From assembly GCA_030625685.1 (NCBI GenBank), contig DAOUQJ010000008.1, positions 62,001-126,000 of the forward strand: a stretch of 64,000 bases of DNA, in the 5' to 3' direction. Made by a program: the position numbers and the translations under genes. Below the pieces are notes generated by a model. The model had not been told where the DNA came from and did not search any database. It saw nothing but the letters and a program-made list of their open reading frames with translations. Positions 26,302 through 34,424 of the stretch are shown one piece after another (position 1 is the stretch's first letter; every line of letters starts with the position of its first letter). The DNA is from Oscillospiraceae bacterium. Its GTDB lineage: Bacteria; Bacillota; Clostridia; Oscillospirales; Oscillospiraceae.

Positions 26302-27327
26302 TTAAAATTGTTCTAGGAAGCGAATATCGTTTTCAAAAATCAAGCGTAAATCTGCAATTTTAAAACGACGCATAGCTGTGCGTTCAAGACCGATGCCAAA
26401 AGCCCATCCTGAATATACGTTTGTATCTATTCCACAACCTTCTAAAACTTTTGGGTGAACCATTCCGGCGCCGAGTAGCTCAATCCAACCTTCGTATTTA
26501 CATGTAGGGCAACCGACTCCACTACATTTGTGACATTGCACATCCATTTCACAGGAAGGTTCAGTGAAGGGGAAGTGGTGTGGACGGAAACGGGTTTTCG
26601 TACCTTCTCCGTAAAGTTTTTCAACAACTGTATTCAATGTGCCTTTTAAATCTGCCATTGTAATGCCTTTGTCAACAACCAATCCTTCTACTTGATGGAA
26701 CATAGGGGAGTGAGTTGCATCCACTTCGTCTTTGCGATAGACGCGTCCAGGAGAGATGATGCGAATAGGCAAGGTGCGAGTTTCCATTGCGCGAATTTGC
26801 ATAGGGGAGGTTTGACTGCGGAGCATGACTCGACTATCTTGGTCAAAATAGAATGTATCGGACCAATCACGAGAAGGGTGTCCTTCTTCTGCATTTAAGC
26901 GGTCAAAGTTATATTCTGCAAGTTCAATTTCTGGACCATCTAAAGATTCAAATCCCATACCCACAAAAATACCTTTGATTTCATCTAACACAATATACAT
27001 TGGATGTTGGTGTCCGATGGCGGTTTTTTTACCTGGGATGGTAACATCTACTGTTTCATGGGTGAGACGAGCATTTAACATACTTTCTTCGATGCTTTTT
27101 TTCCATTCTTCCATGCTGTTTGTGAGTGTTTCACGCACTTCATTTGCAAGCTGTCCCATTACTGGACGTTCATCAGCAGATAATTTTCCCATTTGTTTTA
27201 AAAGGGCTGTGAGTTCCCCTTTTTTTCCTAAATACTTGACACGCCATGCATCAAGTTCGGTGGCATCTTGAATTTCCTGCAACATATTGATTGCAGTTTG
27301 TTTAATTTGTTCAAGTTGCGATTTCAT
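26302..27327 (-). CDS. pheS: Phenylalanyl-tRNA synthetase alpha subunit
   Basis: 341 residues, class II synthetase catalytic subunit. N-terminal coiled coil, then motif 1 region HPMYIVLDEIKGIFVGMGF, motif 2 region RTLPIRIISPGRVYRKDEVD, and motif 3 GWAFGIGLERTAMRRF. A zinc-like CHKCSGVGCPTCKYEGW segment sits near residue 268. Expression is controlled by the T-box leader directly upstream. Confidence 0.97.
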   Translation of the reverse strand: MKSQLEQIKQTAINMLQEIQDATELDAWRVKYLGKKGELTALLKQMGKLSADERPVMGQLANEVRETLTNSMEEWKKSIEESMLNARLTHETVDVTIPGKKTAIGHQHPMYIVLDEIKGIFVGMGFESLDGPEIELAEYNFDRLNAEEGHPSRDWSDTFYFDQDSRVMLRSQTSPMQIRAMETRTLPIRIISPGRVYRKDEVDATHSPMFHQVEGLVVDKGITMADLKGTLNTVVEKLYGEGTKTRFRPHHFPFTEPSCEMDVQCHKCSGVGCPTCKYEGWIELLGAGMVHPKVLEGCGIDTNVYSGWAFGIGLERTAMRRFKIADLRLIFENDIRFLEQF

Positions 27328-27371
27328 CTACATAACTCCTTTGTTTTATATTAGAGGGTAAAATAACCAAT

Positions 27372-27603
27372 AAAAAAACCTTTCATCCCGCAAAGGGACG
27401 AAAGGAAACTCTTCCGTGGTACCACCCAAATTCGTATTCAATCATACGCACTTTGTTCCTGATAACGCTGGATAACGCTGGCGCATTTCCTCGCCAGAAC
27501 TCCCGGGCGAACAAGTGGCAGATACTAAGTTTACTTTCATCCAATGTAAACCTTTCTGTGTAGCACAAAGTCCACTATTTTCCCGTTCACTGTTTTTAAT
27601 CTG
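27372..27603 (-). ncRNA. T-box riboswitch leader of pheST with terminator
   Basis: On the minus strand the T-box core TGGGTGGTACCACGG lies at 27428-27414 and is followed by the terminator stem (27405-27379, CCTTTCGTCCC...GGGATGAAAGG) with a seven-T run. The upstream ~170 bases fold as stem I and further stems (GTTTAC/GTAAAC; TCGCC/GGCGA). Uncharged tRNA-Phe should favour antitermination. A TTC triplet at 27511-27509 is a candidate specifier, but I could not prove its place in stem I. The linker holds a perfect 10-base tandem repeat (27461-27480). Confidence 0.93.
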
Positions 27604-27609
27604 TGCGGA

Positions 27610-27638
27610 ATTATACCATGAAAGAGCTTGAAAATCAA
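27610..27638 (-). promoter_or_regulatory. Sigma-A-type promoter of the pheST T-box operon
   Basis: On the minus strand TTGATT (27638-27633), 17 bases, TATAAT (27615-27610). Confidence 0.8.
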
Positions 27639-27707
27639 GAGGGAAAACTCTATAATATGAGTAATTGAAGTTTGCTGTTTTTGAATGTGTGCTTTTCTTT
27701 ATGAGTA

Positions 27708-27735
27708 TCATAAATGTGTTTATATTGCATATAGA
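27708..27735 (+). promoter_or_regulatory. Possible sigma-E-like promoter before the gerS-like gene
   Basis: TCATAAAT (27708-27715) and CATATAGA (27728-27735) are 12 bases apart. They loosely resemble sigma-E -35 and -10 elements, and the same TCATAAAT string occurs before sipL. No good sigma-A promoter is seen here. The match is partial, so this is a weak call. Confidence 0.25.
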
Positions 27736-27771
27736 TGTACTGATATGAAATAGATAAAGGAAGTGTGACGC

Positions 27772-28353
27772 ATGAAATTTTGGTCTTTTTTGTTTGGGAT
27801 GATGATACTATTGTCAGGGTGTAGTAGTCAAACGCCAGAAGAGAAAATGACGCTCGATGTATGTGAAACCTATCAAAACATACAAACTTTAAGCGGTGAA
27901 GCCACCATTACAACGGATTATGGCCAACGCGTTTATGAATATGATGTGGCTTTTTGCTATGATTTCGATGAGGGCTTTGTAATTGAAATTGTGAATCCAA
28001 AGATTCTTTCTGGTATTAAAGCAATGATTTCTGGAGAAGAAACATATTTGGAGTTTGAAGATGCTCGCTTGGAGACAGGTTTTATGCATGAGGAAGAACT
28101 TTCGCCTATGCAATGTATTCCAAGTGTGCTAAACTATATCCAAAATGGGTATATTTCAGAATATGCAAGTGAAAAAATAGGAGAGGAAGACTGCTTGCGT
28201 TTACGATTTAGTGATCCAAATCAAATGATGGGAAGTGGGCAGGAAGCTATTTTATGGATTAACAAAGAAAGCGGAAATTTTGCAAAAAGTGAAATGCTAT
28301 TTGATGGTGTTGTGAAGATTTTTTGCGAATTTAACAGTTTTGAAAAAGTATAA
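27772..28353 (+). CDS. gerS: GerS-like germination lipoprotein
   Basis: 193 residues with a lipoprotein signal peptide: MKFWSFLFGMMILLSGCSS, lipobox LSGC with the cysteine at residue 17. The mature part is beta-rich (LSGEATITTDYGQRVYEYDV, then EAILWINKESGNFAKSEML), like LolA-fold outer-leaflet lipoproteins. It is followed 14 bases later by alr, matching the gerS-alr2 gene pair of Clostridioides difficile, in which GerS is needed for spore-cortex hydrolysis. The identification rests on size, lipobox, fold-type and this synteny; sequence similarity could not be computed. Confidence 0.6.
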   Translation: MKFWSFLFGMMILLSGCSSQTPEEKMTLDVCETYQNIQTLSGEATITTDYGQRVYEYDVAFCYDFDEGFVIEIVNPKILSGIKAMISGEETYLEFEDARLETGFMHEEELSPMQCIPSVLNYIQNGYISEYASEKIGEEDCLRLRFSDPNQMMGSGQEAILWINKESGNFAKSEMLFDGVVKIFCEFNSFEKV

Positions 28354-28367
28354 TAAAGGAGCATGTT

Positions 28368-29498
28368 ATGCAGGAATGGAAGCACCGTACTTGGGCCGAG
28401 GTGAATTTGGAAGTCCTACGTCAAAATTATACTTCGATGCGAGATATTATTCCGATAGATTGCAAATTTATGGCAGTCATTAAAGCAGATGCTTATGGCC
28501 ATGGAGCTGTTAGTATAGCGAAAGCACTACAGACTTTCGGAGTGGATTATTTGAGTGTTGCTTCCTTGGATGAAGCCATGGAATTACGTGAAGCAGGCAT
28601 TACATTGCCGATATTAATACTTGGATATACAGACCCAGAAGAGGTTGGAATTCTAATTAAAAACGATATAACACAAACGGTTTTTGGTTTTGAAATGGCC
28701 AAAGAAATGTCTAGTAGAGCCTTAGAATTAGGACAAGCACTGCGTGTGCATATTAAGGTAGATACGGGTATGTCTCGTCTCGGTTTTGTGTGTGCTGACG
28801 ACAATATAAACCATGTAAGTCATCAGATAAAACATAGTTGCTTTATGGAAGGGTTGGATGTTGAAGGGATATTTACGCATTGCGCTTCCGCTGATGAAGA
28901 TGATGCATATACAAATAAGCAAATTAATCGATTTACAGAATTGTTATCTATACTGAAACAAGATGGTTGCCAATTTTCTCTGATTCATATGGCAAATAGT
29001 GCTGGTATTCTATATGATTCAAGCACTCATTTTAATATGGTACGTGCAGGTATTGCCATGTACGGATATTATCCCAATGAAGAATATCAGTATCCATGCA
29101 AGATATCACCAATATTAGAGCTTAAAAGTAGAATTATTTCAATTAAGCGCTTAACTAAGGGGACAAGTATAGGGTATGGCAATATGCATATTTTAGAGTA
29201 TGATACCGATGTTGCTGTGATTGCAATTGGCTATGCAGATGGCTTGAGTCGCTTATTATCTGATTGCTTTACTGTTTCGATTGAAGACAAAAACTGTCCT
29301 ATCTTAGGTAGAATTTGTATGGATATGTGTATGGTAGATTTATGTGGAGTTTCGGCATCGGTTGGTGATGAGGTATATATATATAAAAGAGAAATTGAAT
29401 CGCGACAGACTATCGTTGAAGCGGCAAGGATCATGGGAACTGTTCCATATGAATTGCTTTGTTCCGTTTCCAAAAGAGTGCCTAGACGATACCTGTGA
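28368..29498 (+). CDS. alr: Alanine racemase
   Basis: 376 residues, PLP enzyme making D-alanine for peptidoglycan. PLP-lysine motif FMAVIKADAYGHGAV near residue 37, HIKVDTGMSRLGF near residue 128, and the catalytic-tyrosine region MVRAGIAMYGYYP near residue 225. GGAG ribosome site. In spore formers a racemase next to gerS is proposed to act during sporulation or to limit L-alanine-triggered germination; which applies here is unknown. Confidence 0.95.
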   Translation: MQEWKHRTWAEVNLEVLRQNYTSMRDIIPIDCKFMAVIKADAYGHGAVSIAKALQTFGVDYLSVASLDEAMELREAGITLPILILGYTDPEEVGILIKNDITQTVFGFEMAKEMSSRALELGQALRVHIKVDTGMSRLGFVCADDNINHVSHQIKHSCFMEGLDVEGIFTHCASADEDDAYTNKQINRFTELLSILKQDGCQFSLIHMANSAGILYDSSTHFNMVRAGIAMYGYYPNEEYQYPCKISPILELKSRIISIKRLTKGTSIGYGNMHILEYDTDVAVIAIGYADGLSRLLSDCFTVSIEDKNCPILGRICMDMCMVDLCGVSASVGDEVYIYKREIESRQTIVEAARIMGTVPYELLCSVSKRVPRRYL

Positions 29499-29644
29499 AT
29501 ATGCTCGGTAAAAGGAACCATGTTTTAGTTATAGTCATAGACTGAAACAGAGAGAAAGACATGTGTCTTTGGTCGGATGGTAGTGGCGCTGGAGTAATAT
29601 TGTTTTTGAAATAGGTATAAATACCACTGCCTTGTGGGAGAATC

Positions 29645-29686
29645 ATAGTAACTGCTGTATTTAATTGGAATTACAATGGTTACTAT
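29645..29686 (+). promoter_or_regulatory. Hairpin in the mazF leader
   Basis: ATAGTAAC (29645-29652) and GTTACTAT (29679-29686) form a perfect 8-bp stem with an inner TGTA/TACA pairing. The stem ends 7 bases before the GGAG site used by mazF. The rest of the 210-base gap between alr and mazF has a palindrome AAAGACATGTGTCTTT and GGTATAAATACC, but no convincing gene. Confidence 0.45.
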
Positions 29687-29708
29687 CTTCCGGCGGAGTG
29701 TGAGCGTA

Positions 29709-30074
29709 GTGGATAATATTGCAAATGTAAAACGAGGAGATATTTTTTACGCTGATTTGAGTCCAGTGGTTGGTAGCGAGCAAGGAGGGGTTCGTCCTGT
29801 TTTGATTGTGCAGAACAATACAGGTAATAAATTTAGCCCAACCGTTATAGCGGCTGCAATCACGTCTCAAACAGGAAAAGCAAAATTGCCAACTCATATT
29901 GAGTTGACAGCCAATCAATATGGACTGCCAAAAGATTCGGTAGTGCTATTAGAGCAGATTCGCACGTTAGATAAAAAAAGGTTGCGAGAATATATGGGTT
30001 GTTTAGATTTGGGGCTGATGCACAGAGTTGACTCAGCAATAGTGGTCAGTTTTGGTTTAGAATCAGACGCCTAA
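29709..30074 (+). CDS. mazF: MazF/EndoA-family mRNA interferase
   Basis: 121 residues from GTG 29709, which has CGGAG 8 bases upstream. It has the EndoA pattern: [20 protein letters not shown] with [11 protein letters not shown], then [20 protein letters not shown] and [17 protein letters not shown]. This family cleaves RNA at specific short sequences (UACAU in Bacillus). In Bacillus and C. difficile a small antitoxin gene lies directly upstream, also next to alr; here the 210-base gap encodes no such protein. It may be an orphan toxin or be controlled by an antitoxin elsewhere. Confidence 0.92.
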   Translation: MDNIANVKRGDIFYADLSPVVGSEQGGVRPVLIVQNNTGNKFSPTVIAAAITSQTGKAKLPTHIELTANQYGLPKDSVVLLEQIRTLDKKRLREYMGCLDLGLMHRVDSAIVVSFGLESDA

Positions 30075-30090
30075 GCATAATACAAAGGAA

Positions 30091-30117
30091 CGGATAGAAG
30101 CCATAGGTTTCTATCCG
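30091..30117 (+). repeat. Inverted repeat between mazF and the secreted-protein gene
   Basis: CGGATAGAA (30091-30099) and TTCTATCCG (30109-30117) form a 9-bp stem with a short loop. No T-run follows, so it is unlikely to be a simple terminator; it may stabilise or separate the mRNA ends. Confidence 0.5.
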
Positions 30118-30138
30118 AAAATCAGGAGGAAATGAACA

Positions 30139-30684
30139 ATGAAAGAAAAATGGAGTGCTCAAAAAAAATTAATGGTACTGGCTTTGTTGTTGTTTTTTGG
30201 GAGTTTTACAGGATTGGTATATGCGCAAGGAGGCGAAGATAATCCTCTTGTTACACTAAGTTACTTAAATGGTGTTTTCAAAACAGAAATCATAGAAGAA
30301 ACAGAACAGAAAATTGAAGAAAATGAACTTGAATTGTTGAGTGAGATTGACAAAAAACAAGAGGATTTTCGTTCTGAGATGAATGATATTGCGACATCAG
30401 CAGGGAACACAGGGGCTGTATTGTATACGCTTGTGACATTATCTGAAGGGCAATCAATCAAAGGTGATGTCGGATGCGAGGCTCTGCTTCGTGTAGGCAA
30501 TGCAATATGTGTGAGCGATTCAAATCCAGGAATCATTGATACGACTACTACAGAGACATTAAACAATGGCCAGTATTTGCAGAAAAATCATTTATATTTA
30601 ATTACAATTGAAGGCAGACAAATCAAAGCCTTAGATACTACAGTCAAACTGTTAGTGCGTGGTTCATATACAATAGAATGGTAA
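30139..30684 (+). CDS. Secreted protein of unknown function
   Basis: 181 residues; I do not recognise the family with confidence. It has a clear signal peptide (KKLMVLALLLFFGSFTGLVYA, here described as the hydrophobic stretch of residues 9-29) with likely cleavage after VYA. A charged helix rich in Glu follows (residues 50-80, EETEQKIEENELELLSEIDK), consistent with a coiled coil, then a beta-rich C-terminal part with GDVGCEALLRVGNAICVSD and two cysteines. GGAGG ribosome site. It follows mazF by 64 bases and ends at a strong terminator. An envelope or spore-surface role is only a guess. Confidence 0.7.
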   Translation: MKEKWSAQKKLMVLALLLFFGSFTGLVYAQGGEDNPLVTLSYLNGVFKTEIIEETEQKIEENELELLSEIDKKQEDFRSEMNDIATSAGNTGAVLYTLVTLSEGQSIKGDVGCEALLRVGNAICVSDSNPGIIDTTTTETLNNGQYLQKNHLYLITIEGRQIKALDTTVKLLVRGSYTIEW

Positions 30685-30686
30685 AA

Positions 30687-30731
30687 AGAAAAGCCGAACA
30701 AGGGGGAGAACCTTGTTCGGCTTTTCTTAGT
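30687..30731 (+). terminator. Intrinsic terminator after the secreted-protein gene
   Basis: AAAAGCCGAACAAGG and CCTTGTTCGGCTTTT form a long stem around GGGAGAA, ending in TTTTCTTAG. The mirrored A-run also suits the other strand. Confidence 0.88.
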
Positions 30732-31059
30732 TAAGAAAAAGAAGAGAGGAGTAAAATTTTATGGTTAATCAAATTTTCTAAACATAGAATAACATGTAAC
30801 AAAAAAAAATAAGTGTACAATTTACTAACTAAGAATGAACAATTTGTAAACATAAAAATATATGGGGGAAAACTGATTTTTTTGTAAAAGCATGAATGAA
30901 TTTACATATATAATTAAACTATAGGATGCAACTGTAAAGGTATTTAAGAACTTTTTTAACAGGGGTTTCAAAGTGATAATAGTGTGAAATATCTTGGCAA
31001 AAATATCATCATATGATAACATCAACAGTGTTGAATAAAAATGAATGGGAGTAGATAGT
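30732..31059. other. AT-rich intergenic region with no clear gene
   Basis: About 330 bases of very AT-rich DNA between the terminator and rsmA. I see one minimal reading frame (ATG at about 30761, 6 codons, MVNQIF) behind a GAGGAG site, several homopolymer A and T runs and no convincing promoter pair. Nothing else can be supported. Confidence 0.5.
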
Positions 31060-31914
31060 TTGAATCTTTGTCGAATAGAAGATATTAAGCTGCTCTTAAA
31101 GCGACATGGATTTCGGTTTTCCAAGAGCCTAGGACAGAATTTTCTCATTGAAGATTGGGTTCCAGCAAGAACGGCAGAGGAATCTGGAGCGAATGCCGAT
31201 AGTGTAGTGTTAGAGATTGGTCCTGGTATTGGTCCTCTGACACAGGAGTTAGCAAAACGAGCAAAATGTGTACTTGCGGTGGAACTAGACCGCAGTCTGT
31301 TACCAGTACTAGAAGAAACTATGACAGAGTTTAATAATGTAGAGATCATCTCAGCAGATGTTATGAAATTAGATTTGAAGCAGATTTGTCGAGAACGCGC
31401 AGAAAATACGGATTATATTGTGTGTGCAAATTTGCCGTATAATATCACAACACCAGTGATTGTGAAGTTAATGGAGTCAAACTGCTTTTCTTCAATTACA
31501 GTTATGATTCAAAAAGAAGTAGCTGCTCGTATATGCGCAAAAGCTGGAACTTCAGATTACGGTGCGTTTTCAGTGTTTTGTCAGTATTATGCTGATTGTG
31601 AAATATTATATGATGTTCCTCCAGAGGCATTTTATCCAGCACCCCGCGTCATGTCTAGTGTTGTACGTATGGTTACTAGAGATACTCCACCTGTTTCGGT
31701 AGAAAATCCAGAGTTGTTTTTTCGGGTAGTGCGCGCAGCATTCGCACAAAGAAGAAAGACGCTTCTGAATGCATTGCATGCAAATTTCGGTTCTGAGTAT
31801 TCTAAAGAGGAGCTAGGAGATATTTTGGAGTCTTGTTCTTTGTCAAAAAGTATACGAGGAGAACGTCTTGAGATCGAGAGTTTTGCGCAACTTGCCAAAA
31901 AGTTGCAGAAATAG
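31060..31914 (+). CDS. rsmA: 16S rRNA dimethyladenosine transferase (KsgA)
   Basis: 284 residues from TTG 31060; GGGAG lies 8 bases upstream, while the ATG at 31045 has no ribosome site. RsmA dimethylates two adjacent adenines at the 3' end of 16S rRNA. Motifs: FSKSLGQNFLIEDW, the SAM loop VLEIGPGIGPLTQEL, and the catalytic CANLPYNITTPVIVK near residue 123, then AFYPAPRVMSSVVRM. No close neighbours; it seems to be a single-gene unit. Confidence 0.95.
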   Translation: MNLCRIEDIKLLLKRHGFRFSKSLGQNFLIEDWVPARTAEESGANADSVVLEIGPGIGPLTQELAKRAKCVLAVELDRSLLPVLEETMTEFNNVEIISADVMKLDLKQICRERAENTDYIVCANLPYNITTPVIVKLMESNCFSSITVMIQKEVAARICAKAGTSDYGAFSVFCQYYADCEILYDVPPEAFYPAPRVMSSVVRMVTRDTPPVSVENPELFFRVVRAAFAQRRKTLLNALHANFGSEYSKEELGDILESCSLSKSIRGERLEIESFAQLAKKLQK

Positions 31915-31935
31915 TGTGGAAGTCACACATGTGTA

Positions 31936-31964
31936 TTGCATAAATGAGATGGATGCAATATAAT
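31936..31964 (+). promoter_or_regulatory. Sigma-A-type promoter of pckG
   Basis: TTGCAT (31936-31941), 17 bases, TATAAT (31959-31964). A small hairpin ATGTGC-CAAA-GCACAT follows at about 31984-31999, just before the AAGGAGG site at about 32010. Confidence 0.75.
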
Positions 31965-32023
31965 CATGTGAGGCAATGCTTTAATGTGCCAAAGCACATA
32001 AAGCTCTCAAGGAGGAATATGAG

Positions 32024-33793
32024 ATGGCGTCAACAAACAATCAAGCGGTGTTAGATTGGGTAGACGAACAGATAGCATTAATGCAGCCAGAAAAAGTCGT
32101 GTGGATTGATGGTAGTAAAGCGCAACAGGAACAATTGCGTGAAGAAGCATGTCATACGGGTGAACTTCATAAGTTAAATCAAGAAAAGTTGCCTGGATGC
32201 TATTTGCATCGTAGTGATCCTAATGATGTAGCTCGTGTAGAAAGTCGAACATTTATTTGTTGTGATAAGCAAGAAAATGCAGGACCAACGAATAATTGGA
32301 TGCATCCAGATGAAATGTATCCCAAATTGCGGAAGCTTTTTAATGGTTCGATGAAAGATAAAGCTTTGTATGTTATTCCATATTCTATGGGTGTTGTTGG
32401 TTCACCGTTTGCAAAATATGGATTTGAGTTGACGGACTCGATCTACGTTGTGCTCAGTATGGCAATCATGACAAGAGTAGGGCAAGAAGTCCTAGACGCT
32501 TTGGGTGATAGCCCTGATTTTATCAAAGGAATTCATTCTAATAAAGATATAAATCCTGATGAAAGATATATTGTTCAGTTTCCTGAAGATAATACGATTA
32601 TGTCAATTAATTCAGGTTATGGTGGCAATGTATTACAAGGGAAAAAGTGCTTTTCTTTGCGTATTGCGTCTCACCTAGGTAAACAAGAAGGTTGGTTGGC
32701 TGAGCACATGCTCATTTTGGGTGTTCAAAATCCAAAAGGAGAAGTGAGATATATTGCAGCAGCGTTCCCGTCTGCGTGCGGAAAGACAAACCTTGCTATG
32801 ATTATTCCACCTGCAGGATATCAAAAAGATGGGTGGAAAGCTTGGTGTGTTGGTGATGATATTGCGTGGATTAGGACGGGAGAAGATGGGCGATTTTGGG
32901 CGGCAAACCCAGAGTATGGCTTTTTTGGCGTAGCACCGGGAACGAACGTTGAATCTAATCCCAATGCATTGGCTACAACACATAAAGATACTATATTTAT
33001 AAATGTTGCGTTGAATTTACAAGATGATACAGTGTGGTGGGAAAAGTTAGACAAGAAACCACCTGAAAACGCACTAGACTGGTTGGGCAATCCTTGGAAC
33101 GGAGATTGTGCAACAACGAAGGGTGCGCATCCAAATTCACGTTTCACCTCACCGATTACAAACTGTCCATGTGTTTCGCCAGAGTTTGAAAACCCCCAAG
33201 GTGTTCCATTGTCGGCGATTGTCTTTGGTGGACGTCGCGCAAAAACAGCGCCTCTTGTTTACCAATCAAGGGATTGGAATCATGGTGTTTTTGTTGGGTC
33301 TATTATGGCATCTGAAACAACAGCAGCTTCGACTGGAAAAGTGGGTGTTGTCCGTAGGGATCCAATGGCAATGCTCCCATTTTGTGGTTATCATATGGCG
33401 GATTATTGGCAACATTGGCTTGACACTGGTAAAGCAACTGAAAATAGACCTAAAATTTTTAATGTTAACTGGTTCCGTACTGATGAGAACGGAGAATTCA
33501 TTTGGCCAGGGTTTGGTGAAAATTTGCGAGTGCTGGAATGGATATTAAGACGCGCATTCGACGATGTGGATGCGCAAGTTAGCCCAATTGGATATTTGCC
33601 GAATACAAAGGACATCAATATTGAAGGTATTGATTTGACAGAGGAGCAGCTGAGCGGTCTTCTCAATATTGATAAAGATTTGTGGAAAGAAGAAGTGGAG
33701 AATATCCGTGAATTCTATGCCGATTTCAACGGAAAAGTTCCGGCAGAATTATGGGCACAATTAGAACAACTAGAACATAATTTGAATAGCTAA
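32024..33793 (+). CDS. pckG: Phosphoenolpyruvate carboxykinase, GTP type
   Basis: 589 residues. Catalyses oxaloacetate + GTP to PEP + CO2 + GDP, or the reverse in fermenters. It belongs to the GTP class: P-loop AFPSACGKTNLAMI near residue 247, then GDDIAWIRTGEDG, NPEYGFFGVAPGTN, AIVFGGRRAKTAPLVYQS and NWNHGVFVG-type segment (DWNHGVFVGSIMASETTAA). The ATP type (PckA) has a different motif set. It has its own promoter and terminator. In anaerobes it can act in the CO2-fixing direction; direction here is not shown. Confidence 0.95.
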   Translation: MASTNNQAVLDWVDEQIALMQPEKVVWIDGSKAQQEQLREEACHTGELHKLNQEKLPGCYLHRSDPNDVARVESRTFICCDKQENAGPTNNWMHPDEMYPKLRKLFNGSMKDKALYVIPYSMGVVGSPFAKYGFELTDSIYVVLSMAIMTRVGQEVLDALGDSPDFIKGIHSNKDINPDERYIVQFPEDNTIMSINSGYGGNVLQGKKCFSLRIASHLGKQEGWLAEHMLILGVQNPKGEVRYIAAAFPSACGKTNLAMIIPPAGYQKDGWKAWCVGDDIAWIRTGEDGRFWAANPEYGFFGVAPGTNVESNPNALATTHKDTIFINVALNLQDDTVWWEKLDKKPPENALDWLGNPWNGDCATTKGAHPNSRFTSPITNCPCVSPEFENPQGVPLSAIVFGGRRAKTAPLVYQSRDWNHGVFVGSIMASETTAASTGKVGVVRRDPMAMLPFCGYHMADYWQHWLDTGKATENRPKIFNVNWFRTDENGEFIWPGFGENLRVLEWILRRAFDDVDAQVSPIGYLPNTKDINIEGIDLTEEQLSGLLNIDKDLWKEEVENIREFYADFNGKVPAELWAQLEQLEHNLNS

Positions 33794-33805
33794 TATATAC
33801 ATTTT

Positions 33806-33846
33806 AACACACCGAATTGAACTCATTCAGTTCGGTGTGTTTCTTG
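33806..33846 (+). terminator. Intrinsic terminator after pckG
   Basis: ACACACCGAA and TTCGGTGTGT form a 10-bp stem, extended by TTGA/TCAG, followed by TTCTTG. T-run is modest. Confidence 0.8.
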
Positions 33847-33868
33847 TTGGGCTTTGCTATAATGAAAC

Positions 33869-33897
33869 TTGTCAGAATATATTTGCCATGATAAAAT
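33869..33897 (+). promoter_or_regulatory. Sigma-A-type promoter of ruvCAB
   Basis: TTGTCA (33869-33874), 17 bases, TAAAAT (33892-33897), ahead of ruvC. Confidence 0.55.
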
Positions 33898-33919
33898 GAG
33901 TTAGAAAGAAGGGGAGTCT

Positions 33920-34411
33920 ATGGTTGTATTAGGGATTGATCCTGGGTTTGCTATTGTGGGATTTGGAGTATTACAAGCGAATAAAGGAGTCAATAAACTG
34001 CTTGGTTGCGGAGTGATTCGCACGAAGGCTGGCGTTCCTATGCCACGTAGATTACTTCGTATTGGAGAAGATTTAGAAGAACTTATCTCTCGGTTTAAAC
34101 CTGATGGAATTGCAGTGGAAGAATTGTTTTTTAATACAAATGTTACAACAGGAATTGGAGTTGCACAAGCCAGAGGTGTTATCATATATACGGCTGAAAA
34201 AATGGGAATACCAGTATATGAATATACACCGTTGCAAGTGAAACTGGCTGTAACTGGATATGGTCGTGCAGAAAAGTCACAGATGATGGAAATGACGCGT
34301 AGAATTTTGAAATTGCAGAGTGTACCGAAACCTGATGATGCAGCAGACGCAGTTGCAGTGGCACTGTGTCACACGAGAACAACTACTTCAAAATTATTAA
34401 ATTTGCAATAA
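33920..34411 (+). CDS. ruvC: Holliday junction resolvase RuvC
   Basis: 163 residues. Endonuclease that cuts four-way DNA junctions. Starts with VVLGIDPGFAIVGFGVL (first catalytic Asp), has AVEELFFNTNVTTGIGVAQARG near residue 61 (second acidic residue), and ends with PKPDDAADAVAVALCH (catalytic Asp pair). Followed by ruvA after 13 bases. Confidence 0.96.
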   Translation: MVVLGIDPGFAIVGFGVLQANKGVNKLLGCGVIRTKAGVPMPRRLLRIGEDLEELISRFKPDGIAVEELFFNTNVTTGIGVAQARGVIIYTAEKMGIPVYEYTPLQVKLAVTGYGRAEKSQMMEMTRRILKLQSVPKPDDAADAVAVALCHTRTTTSKLLNLQ

Positions 34412-34424
34412 AGGAGCGAATGTA

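Noticed and set aside
27383-27711. Two minus-strand frames of 61 and 89 codons upstream of pheS
   Set aside because: They lie inside the T-box leader and its promoter, and the apparent peptides are translations of RNA stems.
29499-29708. Possible MazE-type antitoxin between alr and mazF
   Set aside because: All ATG frames in the gap end within about 17 codons, and none has a good ribosome site with a ribbon-helix-helix pattern.
30825-31349. A 174-codon minus-strand frame over the AT-rich gap and rsmA start
   Set aside because: It is antisense to the conserved SAM region of rsmA, and the rest is repetitive AT-rich sequence.
31921-31935. ACACATGTGT palindrome before the pckG promoter as operator
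   Set aside because: Short palindromes of this kind are common in AT-rich DNA, and there is no second copy or known regulator match.
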